A DNA stretch of 64,000 bases from Salimicrobium halophilum (GCF_900100295.1 NZ_FNEV01000008.1:117904-181903); one strand, 5' to 3'; counted from the stretch's first letter, positions 25,100 to 33,687 are shown. A program made the numbers and translations. Notes: generated by a model not told the origin, from the letters alone.

Positions 25100-26086
25100 T
25101 TAGCCGAACATACTGGTGGAGTGCTTAGGCTGGACGCGTGCTGTCGGGTCGATGTAGTTCTTCGCGTTGTTGACAGCCGTCGGACCTTCGCCGAAACCGG
25201 AAGCGATCAGCTTCACTTTACCCGGATACGTACAGATGTCTCCGGCGGCATAGATGCCTTCGATATTCGTCTCCATCTTCTGATTGACGACGATGCTGTT
25301 CTTCTCTATGTCTAGCTCCCACTCTTTGATAGGGCCGAGAGAGCTGATAAAGCCATAGTTCACGATGAGATCATCGATATCGATCGTTTCTTCCTGTTCA
25401 CCTTTGACTTCCTTCAGCACCACCTGATTGATCGTATCGTCTCCGACCAGTTTCTCAGGAGTGAATGGCGTCATCGTGCGTACGGTTGAATTCTCGAGCT
25501 GCTCCACGCTGTGTTCGTGAGCCCGGAAAGCTGCTCTCCGGTGTACGAGTGTTACCTGATTCGCAATAGGCTCGAGCATCAGGGACCAGTCTACAGCAGA
25601 GTCGCCGCCACCACAGATCATAACGTTCCGGTCGCGGAAACGTTCCATATTATTTACGTGATAATGCAGGTTCGTCTCTTCGAAGCGCTCGGTGTCTTTG
25701 ATCTTCAGCTTCCTAGGTTCGAATGCACCATTCCCTGCAGTGATGATGATCGTTTTCGTGTAGTGTACGTCTTTGTTCGTGGTAAGTTTGAAAGAACCGT
25801 CTTCCTGTCTTTCCACAGTCTGTACGGCTTCACCGAGTGTGACGTCAGGATCGAACGCCATAGCCTGTTCGGTGAGGCTGTCCACGAGCTCCTGAGCTCG
25901 AACTTTCGGGAAACCGGCTACGTCGTAGATGAATTTTTCGGGGTATAAAGCTGTGAGTTGTCCTCCGAGATGAGGCAGGCTTTCGATTATATTAACGGAA
26001 GCTTGACGCATTCCTCCGTAAAATGCAGTAAACAAGCCAACAGGTCCACCGCCGATTATCGTAATGTCATGAACTTTTTCACTCAT
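25100..26086 (-). CDS. ferredoxin/flavodoxin-NADP+ reductase type 2 (YumC/YcgT family)
   Basis: A 328-residue thioredoxin-reductase-like flavoprotein without the redox cysteine pair, the hallmark of the Bacillus-type ferredoxin-NADP reductase. FAD motif [11 protein letters not shown] and NADPH motif [10 protein letters not shown] are present; [14 protein letters not shown] is the C-terminal FAD site. It moves electrons between NADPH and ferredoxin or flavodoxin. A Fur-box match 22-36 bases before its start recalls B. subtilis YcgT (iron-regulated) rather than constitutive YumC, although position matches yumC next to an NADH dehydrogenase. AGGAGGTTCC precedes the start. Confidence 0.92.
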   Translation of the reverse strand: MSEKVHDITIIGGGPVGLFTAFYGGMRQASVNIIESLPHLGGQLTALYPEKFIYDVAGFPKVRAQELVDSLTEQAMAFDPDVTLGEAVQTVERQEDGSFKLTTNKDVHYTKTIIITAGNGAFEPRKLKIKDTERFEETNLHYHVNNMERFRDRNVMICGGGDSAVDWSLMLEPIANQVTLVHRRAAFRAHEHSVEQLENSTVRTMTPFTPEKLVGDDTINQVVLKEVKGEQEETIDIDDLIVNYGFISSLGPIKEWELDIEKNSIVVNQKMETNIEGIYAAGDICTYPGKVKLIASGFGEGPTAVNNAKNYIDPTARVQPKHSTSMFG

Positions 26087-26107
26087 TAGGGAACCTCCTG
26101 TATATAG

Positions 26108-26122
26108 TGAGAATCATTTTCA
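26108..26122. promoter_or_regulatory. Fur box upstream of the ferredoxin-NADP reductase gene
   Basis: TGAGAATCATTTTCA fits the 7-1-7 Fur consensus TGATAATNATTATCA at 12 of 14 defined positions. Confidence 0.7.
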
Positions 26123-26272
26123 TACTTCTTCGCACATTACTAACAATAGATAATTATTGAAAGAATCGCAAGTGAAAGGTTGAAAAACAATGAAAAAAAA
26201 GCTAATATGTTATCTGAGACATATTACGAAATCGTGACAATTTTTTATAGCTATCTACATTTGTGCCCGAGT

Positions 26273-26290
26273 GTGTGAAAAATGTCACAA
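26273..26290. promoter_or_regulatory. Rex-type operator upstream of ndh
   Basis: GTGTGAA-AAAT-GTCACAA matches TTGTGAA-N4-TTCACAA with one mismatch in each half. It lies 40 bases before the NADH dehydrogenase start. Confidence 0.65.
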
Positions 26291-26329
26291 GCATAGGCTC
26301 AAAAAATCTTAAAATGGATGTGATCGGAA

Positions 26330-27550
26330 ATGAACAGACCTAATATCGTTATTTTAGGTGCCGGCTACGGTGGGATCATGACTGCCGCTAAGCTGCAGAA
26401 GAAGCTTAGTGCCGACAATGCGAACATTACGCTAGTGAACAAGCACAGCTACCATTACCAGACGACATGGTTGCATGAGAATGCTGCCGGAACCCTTCAT
26501 CATGATCGTACGAGAATGGAAGTGGACAGTGTCATCGATACGAACAAGATCAACTTCGTGCAGGATACTGTTACCGGAATCGACCCGGATAATAAGAAAG
26601 TATCCCTTCTGAATGATGAACTTTCGTATGACTACCTTGTGATCGGTCTTGGTTTCGAAGCGGCTACATTCGGAATCCAGGGACTTCTTGAGAATGCGTT
26701 CACGATCAACAGCATTAACAGTGCCCGTCTGATCCGTCAGCACATCGAATACAACTTCGCCAAGTACAACAATGAAAAAGACAAGAAGCAGGAACGTCTG
26801 AACCTTGTTGTAGGTGGCGCAGGATTCACAGGTATCGAGTTCGTAGGGGAGCTTGCCAACCGTGTCCCTGAACTTTGTAAAGAATACGACGTGCCACGCG
26901 AAAACGTACGTATCATCAACGTAGAGGCTGCTCCGACAGCACTTCCAGGTTTCGACCCTGAACTTGTCGAGTACGCGATGAACTCCCTTGAAGCTCGCGG
27001 CGTTGAATTCAAAATCGGTGCGATGATCAAAGAAGTTACATCGGACAAGCTTGTGTACGAACAGGATGAAGAGATCGAAGAGATTCCTACCAACACAGTC
27101 GTATGGGCTGCAGGCGTACGCGGTAACACGCTCGTCGAAGAGGCTGGATTCGAATCCAACCGTGGCCGTACACCAGTACGCGACGATCTTCGCCCGAACG
27201 GATATGACGATGTTTTCATCGTAGGGGACTGTGCCCTTATCATGAACGAAGAGACAGAGCGTCCTTATCCACCGACAGCTCAGATCGCTATCCAGGAAGC
27301 AGAACATACAGCTGAGAACCTGAAGCGTATCGTTGAAGGAAATGACCATCTTGAACCGTTCACACCGAACATTCAGGGTACTGTCGCTTCTCTTGGACAC
27401 AACGACGCGATCGGTGTCATTTTCGACGATAAGAAGATTTACGGCTGGTCCGCGACAGCGATGAAGAAAATCATCGACAACCGCTACCTGTTGAAACTTG
27501 GTGGCCCGGGACTTGTGCTTAGAAAAGGGAAACTCAACTTCTTCAAATAA
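26330..27550 (+). CDS. ndh: type II NADH dehydrogenase (NDH-2)
   Basis: A 406-residue membrane-associated flavoprotein that oxidises NADH and reduces menaquinone without pumping protons. FAD motif [13 protein letters not shown] is at the N-terminus, the NADH motif [15 protein letters not shown] is near 165, the quinone-site block [18 protein letters not shown] is present and FVRKGKL-like RKGKLNFF ends an amphipathic C-terminus. Length equals B. subtilis YumB (406). The Rex-like site upstream suggests that the NADH/NAD+ ratio controls it. Its electrons would feed menaquinone made by the men genes in this window. Confidence 0.92.
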   Translation: MNRPNIVILGAGYGGIMTAAKLQKKLSADNANITLVNKHSYHYQTTWLHENAAGTLHHDRTRMEVDSVIDTNKINFVQDTVTGIDPDNKKVSLLNDELSYDYLVIGLGFEAATFGIQGLLENAFTINSINSARLIRQHIEYNFAKYNNEKDKKQERLNLVVGGAGFTGIEFVGELANRVPELCKEYDVPRENVRIINVEAAPTALPGFDPELVEYAMNSLEARGVEFKIGAMIKEVTSDKLVYEQDEEIEEIPTNTVVWAAGVRGNTLVEEAGFESNRGRTPVRDDLRPNGYDDVFIVGDCALIMNEETERPYPPTAQIAIQEAEHTAENLKRIVEGNDHLEPFTPNIQGTVASLGHNDAIGVIFDDKKIYGWSATAMKKIIDNRYLLKLGGPGLVLRKGKLNFFK

Positions 27551-27557
27551 TATCAGG

Positions 27558-27592
27558 AAGCAAAGGCTCACGTTTGGGCCTTTGCTTTTTTT
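27558..27592 (+). terminator. terminator of ndh
   Basis: AGCAAAGGC and GCCTTTGCT pair, followed by seven T. Confidence 0.88.
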
Positions 27593-27610
27593 AGGGAAAG
27601 ACCGAGGCGC

Positions 27611-27639
27611 TTGCGCTTTTATTATAGTAGTACTACAAT
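27611..27639 (+). promoter_or_regulatory. promoter of yuiB
   Basis: TTGCGC and TACAAT are separated by 17 bases. Transcription would begin near 27646, which supports the TTG start at 27675. Confidence 0.6.
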
Positions 27640-27674
27640 GAGGCTTGTATGTAGTGAGAGTAGGGGGAAGAGAA

Positions 27675-27992
27675 TTGGATATTGTGCAGTTTGCGGTTTC
27701 CATCTTACTGTTTTTCGTATTGTTTTTCGGCATATCGTTTTTACTTAATATGATCCTGCGGATGTCGTGGTTCATGCTGTTCGTCTATCCGGCAATCGTT
27801 TTCCTGATTGTGGATGACTTTCCGTTGAACCGGTATTTCAGAGAACCCGGAGGAGCGATCAGTGATGTCTGGTCCACCATTTTATCATTGAGTATCTTTG
27901 ATATCATTATTTTGGTGAGCGGGTTCGCAGGCACGGTGGTTGCGGGGATGGTTATCCGTCTCCTTCGTAAAAAAGGATATCAAATGTTCTAA
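27675..27992 (+). CDS. yuiB: YuiB family membrane protein
   Basis: A 105-residue membrane protein with three predicted membrane segments: ISILLFFVLFFGISFLLNM-like at the N-terminus, MSWFMLFVYPAIVFLIV, and a C-terminal one ending in LLRKKGYQMF. Size and ending match YuiB of B. subtilis. The start is a TTG 7 bases after AGGGGGAAG; a longer frame from 27645 would begin at or before the transcription start. Function unknown. The neighbouring B. subtilis gene yuiA is not seen here. Confidence 0.85.
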   Translation: MDIVQFAVSILLFFVLFFGISFLLNMILRMSWFMLFVYPAIVFLIVDDFPLNRYFREPGGAISDVWSTILSLSIFDIIILVSGFAGTVVAGMVIRLLRKKGYQMF

Positions 27993-28022
27993 AGCATCTG
28001 AGAGGTTCGGATGCTTTTTTAT
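27991..28022 (+). terminator. terminator of yuiB
   Basis: AAAGCATC and GATGCTTT pair, with T run. The stem starts within the stop codon. Confidence 0.8.
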
Positions 28023-28030
28023 TTTGCATT

Positions 28031-28056
28031 AAAAAAGGGAAGGCGTCTGCCTTCCC
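28031..28056 (-). terminator. terminator of yuiD
   Basis: On the minus strand GGGAAGGC and GCCTTCCC pair, followed by six T. Confidence 0.85.
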
Positions 28057-28058
28057 CT

Positions 28059-28535
28059 TCAGTATGCCAGGTAATGTACGAAAAAAGTCAGCACAACCCC
28101 GAAGACTCCTCCTACAAAGACCTCTATCGGCTGGTGACCGAGCATTTCCTTGATTTCTTCACGCTTTTCGAATTCTTCTTTCGTGCCCCATCCTTTGGCC
28201 TGCTCCACAAACCGATGGAAATCGTTCAGCAGGATGTTCAACATGATAGCCTGCTCCCCCGATTGACGTCTTACACCGGTGGAATCGAACATGACGATGA
28301 TCGCAAAGACGGTGGCCACAGCGAACATCGTGGAATCGAAACCCTGTTCCACACCTACCCCTGTAGCCAGTGCAGTAACGGCAGCGGAGTGACTCGAGGG
28401 CATGCCGCCTGTGGAAAAAGCGAGTTTGCCGTCGATTTTCCTCGACGCAATAAATGATATAGGAATTTTGATACCCTGAGCGACTACAATCGCAAGAAGT
28501 GCTGCCCAGAGAGGGAAGTTGTAGAGGATCTCCAT
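28059..28535 (-). CDS. yuiD: divergent PAP2 family membrane protein (YuiD)
   Basis: A 158-residue membrane protein of the divergent PAP2 family (DUF212). It has the phosphatase-like block GGMPSSHSAAVTAL and a DSTGVRRQSGEQA segment, which resemble the acid-phosphatase motifs of PAP2 enzymes. Four hydrophobic segments are predicted. It may dephosphorylate a lipid-linked substrate, though members are uncharacterised. It is convergent with yuiB, each gene having its own terminator. Confidence 0.9.
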   Translation of the reverse strand: MEILYNFPLWAALLAIVVAQGIKIPISFIASRKIDGKLAFSTGGMPSSHSAAVTALATGVGVEQGFDSTMFAVATVFAIIVMFDSTGVRRQSGEQAIMLNILLNDFHRFVEQAKGWGTKEEFEKREEIKEMLGHQPIEVFVGGVFGVVLTFFVHYLAY

Positions 28536-28590
28536 AGTCGTCCGTCAGCCTTTCTCAGAAAACTTGATTAATGGTAAAACTATTATACTT

Positions 28591-28629
28591 GAAAAAAGAA
28601 GCCTCCTGCAATGAGGAGGTTTCTTCTCA
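28591..28629 (-). terminator. terminator of deoD
   Basis: On the minus strand AGAAACCTCCT and AGGAGGCTTCT pair, followed by six T. Confidence 0.85.
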
Positions 28630-28638
28630 AAAGGAAGA

Positions 28639-29349
28639 TCAGTCCTGGATTACGGCATCCAGTGCGATTTCCATCATATCTGTAAAAGTCGTCTGACGTT
28701 CTTCGGAAGTCGTTTCTTCTCCCGTAAGGATATGGTCACTTACTGTCAGTACAGAAAGTGCCTGACGGTTGTATTTCGCCGCCAGTGTATAAAGAGCTGT
28801 CGTTTCCATTTCTATTGCGAGTACGTTATAGTCCGCAAGTTTCTGCGTAAATTCTTTGGCATTATCGCGGTAGAACTGGTCACTGGTGAATACATTACCT
28901 ACGTGAAGGTTCATACCTTTCTTTTCACCGACTTCATAAGCGTTCTTCAATAGGTTGAAATCTGCGCTCGGGGCGAAGTCAACATTGTCGAACGTGGAAC
29001 GGTTCATGCTGGAGTCCGTGGAAGAAGTGTTGGCCAGGATGACGTCACGCACGTTAACATCCTTCTGGATCGCTCCACAGGAACCTACGCGTACAAGCTT
29101 CTGTACGTCATAAGCTTCCATCAGTTCATTGACGTAAATGGAGATGGAGGGTACACCCATACCTGTTCCCTGAACGGAGACTCTTTCCCCTTTATATGTA
29201 CCGGTATATCCGTACATTCCACGTACTTCGTTATAGCATACAGCATCTTCGAGAAAATTCTCCGCAATATATTTGGCACGAAGCGGGTCTCCCGGTAATA
29301 GTATTTTATCAGCGATATCTCCCTTATTAGCTCCAATATGTGTTGTCAT
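28639..29349 (-). CDS. deoD: purine-nucleoside phosphorylase DeoD
   Basis: A 236-residue trimeric-domain, hexamer-type purine nucleoside phosphorylase, which releases purine bases from (deoxy)nucleosides with phosphate. It begins [20 protein letters not shown], has the phosphate-site GDPLRAK, the RVGSCGAIQ segment and the ribose-binding [12 protein letters not shown] motif, and the catalytic Asp in VSDHILTGE. Length equals other bacterial DeoD proteins. It is monocistronic, with its own terminator. Its role is nucleoside salvage. Confidence 0.96.
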   Translation of the reverse strand: MTTHIGANKGDIADKILLPGDPLRAKYIAENFLEDAVCYNEVRGMYGYTGTYKGERVSVQGTGMGVPSISIYVNELMEAYDVQKLVRVGSCGAIQKDVNVRDVILANTSSTDSSMNRSTFDNVDFAPSADFNLLKNAYEVGEKKGMNLHVGNVFTSDQFYRDNAKEFTQKLADYNVLAIEMETTALYTLAAKYNRQALSVLTVSDHILTGEETTSEERQTTFTDMMEIALDAVIQD

Positions 29350-29412
29350 TAAAACGCCTCCTTATATTCCTTCACTCATATCTAAATTATCATAACGCTT
29401 TCTATAAAACAA

Positions 29413-29441
29413 ATGACTGATACCTGGGGGACTGCTACAAT
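29413..29441 (+). promoter_or_regulatory. promoter of khtTU
   Basis: ATGACT and TACAAT are separated by 17 bases; the leader is about 75 bases long. Confidence 0.55.
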
Positions 29442-29523
29442 ATAAGTATCAATAGAAATAAGTTTCGTCACATATGTCAGGGGTATCTGAATAGGACGAA
29501 CGGCTTGTCAAGGAGGCAGCGGA

Positions 29524-30015
29524 ATGAATATTTCAGTTTCCCAATTGCCGGGAATCGGACAGAAAATCAGTTTCAAAACGGCAGAAAATAGTCAAATAGT
29601 GCTTATCGTTCATCACACAGGGAAAAGGGAACTATACCTGTTTGATGATGCCGATAACGAAGAGGCGGATTTTGCCATTGATTTGACAGCAGATGAAACA
29701 CGTGAGCTTGGAGCACAATTTCTTGGTGCTACTTACCAGCCGGTGAGTGCGGATAAGTTGAAGATGTTCAAGAACTCGATCGTCATCGACTGGATTGAGC
29801 TGAGAGCTGAATCTGTACTTGCAGGGAAGACGATTGAAGAGTCTGAGATCAGAAATCGTACAGGTGCTACGATTATAGGCATTGTGCAAGGGGATGAAAC
29901 CATCGCCATTCCGGAAGCGGATCAGGTGCTTTCACCAGGGAATGTGTTGATGGCTATCGGCAAACAGGAGCAGCTGGATGTGCTGCAGGCGATGTGCCAA
30001 GGAGAGGAAGGATAA
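29524..30015 (+). CDS. khtT: K+/H+ antiporter regulatory subunit KhtT
   Basis: A 163-residue cytoplasmic protein. An N-terminal domain of about 75 residues starts MNISVSQLPGIGQKI, and a C-terminal RCK_C/TrkA_C domain includes IRNRTGATIIGIVQG and VLSPGNVLMAIG. KhtT is the regulatory subunit of the KhtTU K+ efflux antiporter; in B. subtilis it responds to c-di-AMP and pH. AAGGAGGCAGCG precedes the ATG. KhtU starts 3 bases after its stop. The third gene, khtS, present in B. subtilis, is absent here. Confidence 0.92.
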   Translation: MNISVSQLPGIGQKISFKTAENSQIVLIVHHTGKRELYLFDDADNEEADFAIDLTADETRELGAQFLGATYQPVSADKLKMFKNSIVIDWIELRAESVLAGKTIEESEIRNRTGATIIGIVQGDETIAIPEADQVLSPGNVLMAIGKQEQLDVLQAMCQGEEG

Positions 30016-30018
30016 CCT

Positions 30019-31197
30019 GTGCATGCGGAATTTCCGTCCTTGCTGGGAGCAGGGCTGATACTGCTTGGAATATTTTATCTAGGATACTTGAGTATAAAAA
30101 TCAAATTACCCAATGTCATTCTGTACATACTGCTCGGGATCATCTTGGCGGATGTACTTACGGATAACAAATTACTATACTTTGCAGGAGAGATCGGAAT
30201 TGTCCTATTATTCTTCCTGCTCGGTCTGGAGTTCAACGTTAACAGGCTCGGAGGCATAGCTAAAAAAGTCTGGCCGGCCGGGTTGCTGGATGTTTTTCTA
30301 AGCCTCGGGGTGACGACTCTGATAGCGATAGGCTTCGGGCTTGACTTTTTCTCGAGTCTTCTTGTCGGAGGAATCGCTTATGCTACGAGTTCCTCTATCA
30401 CAGCAAAATTACTGGATGATCGGGAACGGATGGCAAACGCAGAAACGGAATTCATGCTGGCGATTCTTATTTTCGAAGATGTCGTTGCACCGATTGTCGT
30501 GGCTGTGCTTGTGGGCATGAGTACGGGAGATGCTTTTACAGCCGGGGCTTTCGGAATACTTATCGGGAAGATCTTACTTTTGACCCTCGGGGCAATCATC
30601 CTCGGGAAGACAGTGTTCAAACGGTTTGAAATATTTCTCGACAGAATTGCGGACCAGGATTTCAAAATAGCACTGCTTATCGGTATTTCGCTATCTTACG
30701 CTGGGCTGGCTTTATACTTAGGATTATCCGAGGTGCTGGGAGCTTTTCTTGCAGGAATGATGCTTGCTGAAATCGGCAGGATTGAAAAAGTGGAACAGAC
30801 CGTTTTTCCTATCAGAGATTTGTTTCTTCCCACATTTTTTATATACTTCGGAACAACGGTGGAGCTCGGAGACGGTGTACCCATGGCTGGTCTCCTGGCG
30901 GTCGTGCTTCTCTGGTCCATCTGTGCGAAGATCCTGCTTGGTGTCATAGGAGGACCCCTGTACGGACTGTCGAGACGAGCTTCCTTACGTGGAGGACTTT
31001 CCATGTGTTCAAGAGGAGAATTTTCCGTGGTTATTGCTGCAGTGGCTACCGGGACCTTGAAAGTGTTCAGTGGTATGTATATAGTGATAGCGGCTTTTAT
31101 CGGTATGGTGTTGTTTGAACAAGCGCCCAGGTTGACGAACATGGTCTACGGGAAGCCGGTGAAGAAAAAGAAGAATCTGAAAGTACCTGGAGAGTAG
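30019..31197 (+). CDS. khtU: K+/H+ antiporter membrane subunit KhtU
   Basis: A 392-residue CPA2-family antiporter with about 12 membrane segments. It has IVLLFFLLGLEFN early, a YATSSSITAKLL stretch and the ion-binding ILIFEDVVAPIVVAVL segment with Asp, as in KefB/KefC-like transporters. It exports K+ in exchange for protons, which matters at high pH or high internal K+ in a salt-adapted cell. The start is a GTG with GGAAGGAT 8 bases upstream, almost joined to khtT. A terminator follows the stop. Confidence 0.92.
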   Translation: MHAEFPSLLGAGLILLGIFYLGYLSIKIKLPNVILYILLGIILADVLTDNKLLYFAGEIGIVLLFFLLGLEFNVNRLGGIAKKVWPAGLLDVFLSLGVTTLIAIGFGLDFFSSLLVGGIAYATSSSITAKLLDDRERMANAETEFMLAILIFEDVVAPIVVAVLVGMSTGDAFTAGAFGILIGKILLLTLGAIILGKTVFKRFEIFLDRIADQDFKIALLIGISLSYAGLALYLGLSEVLGAFLAGMMLAEIGRIEKVEQTVFPIRDLFLPTFFIYFGTTVELGDGVPMAGLLAVVLLWSICAKILLGVIGGPLYGLSRRASLRGGLSMCSRGEFSVVIAAVATGTLKVFSGMYIVIAAFIGMVLFEQAPRLTNMVYGKPVKKKKNLKVPGE

Positions 31198-31224
31198 AGA
31201 AGGGAGTCCTTCTCTGCTTTTTTT
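31194..31224 (+). terminator. terminator of khtTU
   Basis: AGAGAAGG and CCTTCTCT pair around GAGT, followed by GC and a T run. Confidence 0.88.
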
Positions 31225-31230
31225 GTTTAG

Positions 31231-31368
31231 ATGAGGGGGGATATGAGGTGGTTTTACTGTTCTGCAACATCAAAACTACCGTATAAATTTCTTAATGAGG
31301 TATTTTTTGAAGAATGTGATGTGAAAATATATGAAATGCTGAAGAATGAGGTGTTTCGTATGATCTGA
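31231..31368 (+). CDS. doubtful 45-codon ORF
   Basis: A 45-codon frame starts directly after the khtTU terminator and reads MRGDMRWFYCSA. It lacks a ribosome site in front of the first ATG, and the G run before the second is too close. It is probably chance or a decayed gene, and is listed because it is the only frame of note in this gap. Confidence 0.12.
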   Translation: MRGDMRWFYCSATSKLPYKFLNEVFFEECDVKIYEMLKNEVFRMI

Positions 31369-31408
31369 ATGAAAAAAATACAGGATAAAGCCGGGGCAGC
31401 AAGAAATG

Positions 31409-31440
31409 CTTATGACTGAGGTTTCTAAACGCTCTTCTCC
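31409..31440. repeat. partial copy of the structured repeat
   Basis: CTTATGACTGAGGTTTCTAA matches the right end of copy B (31533-31552) with one difference. The left part is missing or decayed. It lies 16 bases before the complete copy B. Confidence 0.55.
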
Positions 31441-31455
31441 GCTTTTCTTACAGGT

Positions 31456-31568
31456 CCAGTTGCATCACCCAGAAACCCGAGCCATAAGTAGCCCGGATCA
31501 AAAAAGGAAGAGCGCCTTTTTGTGACCGGGCTACTTATGACTTAGGTTTCTAAGCGGGGTGATTCCAC
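31456..31568. repeat. structured intergenic repeat, copy B
   Basis: A 113-base imperfect palindrome with the same boxes as copy A: CCAGTTGCATCACCCAGAAAC on the left and GTTTCTAAGCGGGGTGATTC on the right. The inner stem is CATAAGTAGCCCGG/CCGGGCTACTTATG with an inner AAAAAGG/CCTTTTT. The outer ATCACC/GGTGAT pairs replace the different pairs of copy A, so structure is kept while sequence changes. Confidence 0.75.
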
Positions 31569-31573
31569 ACTCC

Positions 31574-31954
31574 TTACTTAAAATACTGAGTTTCCAAGTC
31601 CTCGAGTTGATGAAGGGCTTTCTGGTTGAATTCGGTGTCGCGGCGCATGAGTTTTTCCTTGAAGTTCTGGACGGACTGTTTCAGTGATTCTTCATATTCA
31701 GGAATTTCACCATCGAACGGATGGACCGCTTTTTTGTCTACGTTCGCCTTTTCGTGGTGACTGAGTGCTTTTCGCTGATGAAAGAACACTTCTTCCGTCT
31801 GGCCCGGATTGTGCAGATCTCCCTGGGCCGGGTGAGTGTGGACGGCGAGGACTTCTACGAGAAACTTGGCTCCCCGGTCTTCTTTCACTTTTCCTATGTA
31901 TGTTCCTGTTTTGTAAAAAGCTTTTACCGTGTCTCCGACTTGTACATCTTCCAT
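31574..31954 (-). CDS. kapB: kinase-associated protein KapB
   Basis: A 126-residue protein with an N-terminal SH3-like fold: VKAFYKTGTYIGKV, then VLAVHTHPAQGDLHNPGQTE and FFHQRKALSHHEKANV, all conserved in KapB. KapB is needed in B. subtilis for KinB-dependent activation of the sporulation phosphorelay. Although called a lipoprotein in some databases, no lipobox is present here. The start follows AAGGAGTCG at 10 bases; an upstream ATG at 32005 adds residues outside the family. It is divergent from the next small gene. Confidence 0.9.
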   Translation of the reverse strand: MEDVQVGDTVKAFYKTGTYIGKVKEDRGAKFLVEVLAVHTHPAQGDLHNPGQTEEVFFHQRKALSHHEKANVDKKAVHPFDGEIPEYEESLKQSVQNFKEKLMRRDTEFNQKALHQLEDLETQYFK

Positions 31955-32019
31955 ATGACTTCGACTCCTTTCTTTCTTACCGAATGATAACACATCTCCT
32001 GCCATCCTCGTCCATTCTT

Positions 32020-32028
32020 TGTTATAAT
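32020..32028 (+). promoter_or_regulatory. extended -10 promoter
   Basis: TGTTATAAT is a perfect extended -10 element, 22 bases before the small membrane-protein gene; the -35 is weak. Confidence 0.5.
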
Positions 32029-32050
32029 AAGCGAAGAAGGAGAGTGGTAC

Positions 32051-32236
32051 GTGATGATGGACTTTCTGTATTTTCCTCAGGACAAGGCCGAGTATATTCC
32101 GGCATTGCTGATGCTTGCATTATTCATGGCAGCTGCTGTTGCGACCGTTTATATATTTATGAAGGCTTCTAAAAAAGAAGAGGATCATTTGCCCGATCAC
32201 TTGAAAGATGATCCTCATTATTATGAAAGAGAATAG
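32051..32236 (+). CDS. small single-pass membrane protein, unknown
   Basis: A 61-residue protein with one membrane helix (YIPALLMLALFMAAAVATVY) and a charged C-terminal tail ending DDPHYYERE, so the tail is probably cytoplasmic. AAGGAG lies 8 bases before a GTG; ATG codons at the second and third positions are alternatives. It has its own promoter and a terminator behind it. I do not recognise the family. Confidence 0.65.
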   Translation: MMMDFLYFPQDKAEYIPALLMLALFMAAAVATVYIFMKASKKEEDHLPDHLKDDPHYYERE

Positions 32237-32240
32237 CTGA

Positions 32241-32272
32241 AAGAAGCCCCGTCGAGAGTGACGGGGCTTCTT
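32241..32272. terminator. bidirectional terminator
   Basis: AAGAAGCCCCGTC and GACGGGGCTTCTT pair. It lies between the small membrane-protein gene and convergent patB. Confidence 0.85.
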
Positions 32273-32282
32273 ATATAGAATT

Positions 32283-33455
32283 CTATGCTTTTTGTACAGC
32301 CTGGATAAGACGCTCTACCCCTTCAACTACGGTTTCCTTTGGAGCGGCTATATTCATCCGCATGAACCCTTTTCCTTCTTCTCCGAAGGAAGCTCCGTCG
32401 TTAAGTCCAAGCTTCGCTTTTTCCTGCATGAATGTCTTCAGTTCTTCATGCTCGAGTCCAAGACCACGGCAATCGAGCCAGAGAAGATACGTGCCCTCAG
32501 GTTCTATGACCCGAATCGAATCCGTTTCCTTGTGCAGGCGATCGCGTGCGTAAGTGACGTTTTCAGCCAACTTCTCACGTAAACCTTCAAGCCATTCTTC
32601 TCCGTCTCTGTAAGCTGCTTCGAGTGCAGTAAGCCCGAGCGTATTCAGCATGTTGATGCCCTGGCCATGGAACTGTCGTTCAAGGCGCTTGCGTTTCTTT
32701 TTATCTTTTGCTACGACATAAGAAGCTTGAAGTCCCGCCAGGTTAAACGTCTTCGTCGGTGAATAGCACGTAACGGTGGCTTCATCGATATCCTCAGATA
32801 ACGAAGCGATGGATGTGTGCTCATTCTCACCGAGAACAAGATCGGCATGGATTTCGTCGGAAAGAATCGTCACTCCATGTTTCAGGCAGATATCCGCCAT
32901 TTTTTGAAGTTCTTCTTTCGTCCATACGCGTCCAATAGGGTTGTGGGGGCTGCAAAGGATGAACAAGGATACATTATTTTTTTCAATTTTCTGTTCGAAA
33001 TCATCGAAGTCGATCTCATAGCGTTCTCCGTCGAACGTAAGCTGATTTTTGACGATGTGGCGTCCATGATTCTTCACAATACTGTAAAAAGGCGGGTATA
33101 CCGGTGTCTGGATCAGAACGTGGTCGCCTACTTCGGAGAGAGCCTGGACGAGCATATGTAGACTTGGCACGACTCCCGGGCTATAGAAGATCCAATCTTT
33201 TTCTATTTTGTAGTCGTAGTGGTTGCTTACCCAATCCACAATGGTCTGTTTCACTTCATCATCAGGCATGGTATAGCCGAAAATCCCGTGGGAGACTCTG
33301 TCCTGAAGAGCTTTCGTGACGGCTTCCGGTACCTGGAAGTCCATATCGGCGACCCACATCGGAAGAACGCCTTCGTTTTTGAATAGCATATCAGCGAAAT
33401 CCCACTTCACGGATCTCGTACCTTTGCGTTCGATTACATCTTCGAAATTCGTCAA
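32283..33455 (-). CDS. patB: PatB family C-S lyase / aminotransferase
   Basis: A 390-residue PLP enzyme of the MalY/PatB family (cystathionine beta-lyase type, fold I). The substrate-facing PMWVADMDF segment is N-terminal, CSPHNPIGRVW and SDEIHADL bind the cofactor, and the Schiff-base lysine is in SPTKTFNLAGLQAS. It cleaves cystathionine and other S-alkyl cysteines. The start chosen is a TTG preceded by GAGGTG, which aligns with the B. subtilis N-terminus; a GTG six codons earlier has no ribosome site. A terminator-like hairpin on its strand lies about 95 bases upstream. Confidence 0.9.
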   Translation of the reverse strand: MTNFEDVIERKGTRSVKWDFADMLFKNEGVLPMWVADMDFQVPEAVTKALQDRVSHGIFGYTMPDDEVKQTIVDWVSNHYDYKIEKDWIFYSPGVVPSLHMLVQALSEVGDHVLIQTPVYPPFYSIVKNHGRHIVKNQLTFDGERYEIDFDDFEQKIEKNNVSLFILCSPHNPIGRVWTKEELQKMADICLKHGVTILSDEIHADLVLGENEHTSIASLSEDIDEATVTCYSPTKTFNLAGLQASYVVAKDKKKRKRLERQFHGQGINMLNTLGLTALEAAYRDGEEWLEGLREKLAENVTYARDRLHKETDSIRVIEPEGTYLLWLDCRGLGLEHEELKTFMQEKAKLGLNDGASFGEEGKGFMRMNIAAPKETVVEGVERLIQAVQKA

Positions 33456-33550
33456 TCTCTTCACCTCATTCACTTTTGATATACGTATATCTTAACGGAA
33501 ACGGAAGAGGTTTGTTAACTGTCGTGGCTCATAATCCTTAAAAAAGCACA

Positions 33551-33619
33551 AAAAAAGAGCAAAGCGACAACAATATGTATCGCTTTGCTAACACAGGGGG
33601 AATACGAGAAAGTCTTACA
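33551..33619 (-). ncRNA. candidate small RNA upstream of patB
   Basis: On the minus strand TTTAAC (33648-33653) and TATATT (33626-33631), 16 bases apart, could drive a ~70-base RNA. It has an unpaired CCCCC stretch (33599-33603), and ends in AGCAAAGCGA/TCGCTTTGCT followed by seven T. No minus-strand gene ends just before this hairpin. C-rich single-stranded segments are typical of Firmicute trans-acting RNAs. It could instead be a patB attenuator, or the late end of the yuzA transcript. Confidence 0.33.
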
Positions 33620-33687
33620 TTACACAATATAGCCGCTGAAACATATAGTTAAACATCTTTTTCAAAAAAAGTTTAGGAAAACTGTTT

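Noticed and set aside
26432..27775. 447-codon minus-strand frame over ndh
   Set aside because: It is the antisense shadow of a clear NADH dehydrogenase gene, with no ribosome site and no family motifs.
28011..28457. 148-codon plus-strand frame over yuiD
   Set aside because: It is antisense to the PAP2-type gene and starts inside the yuiB terminator.
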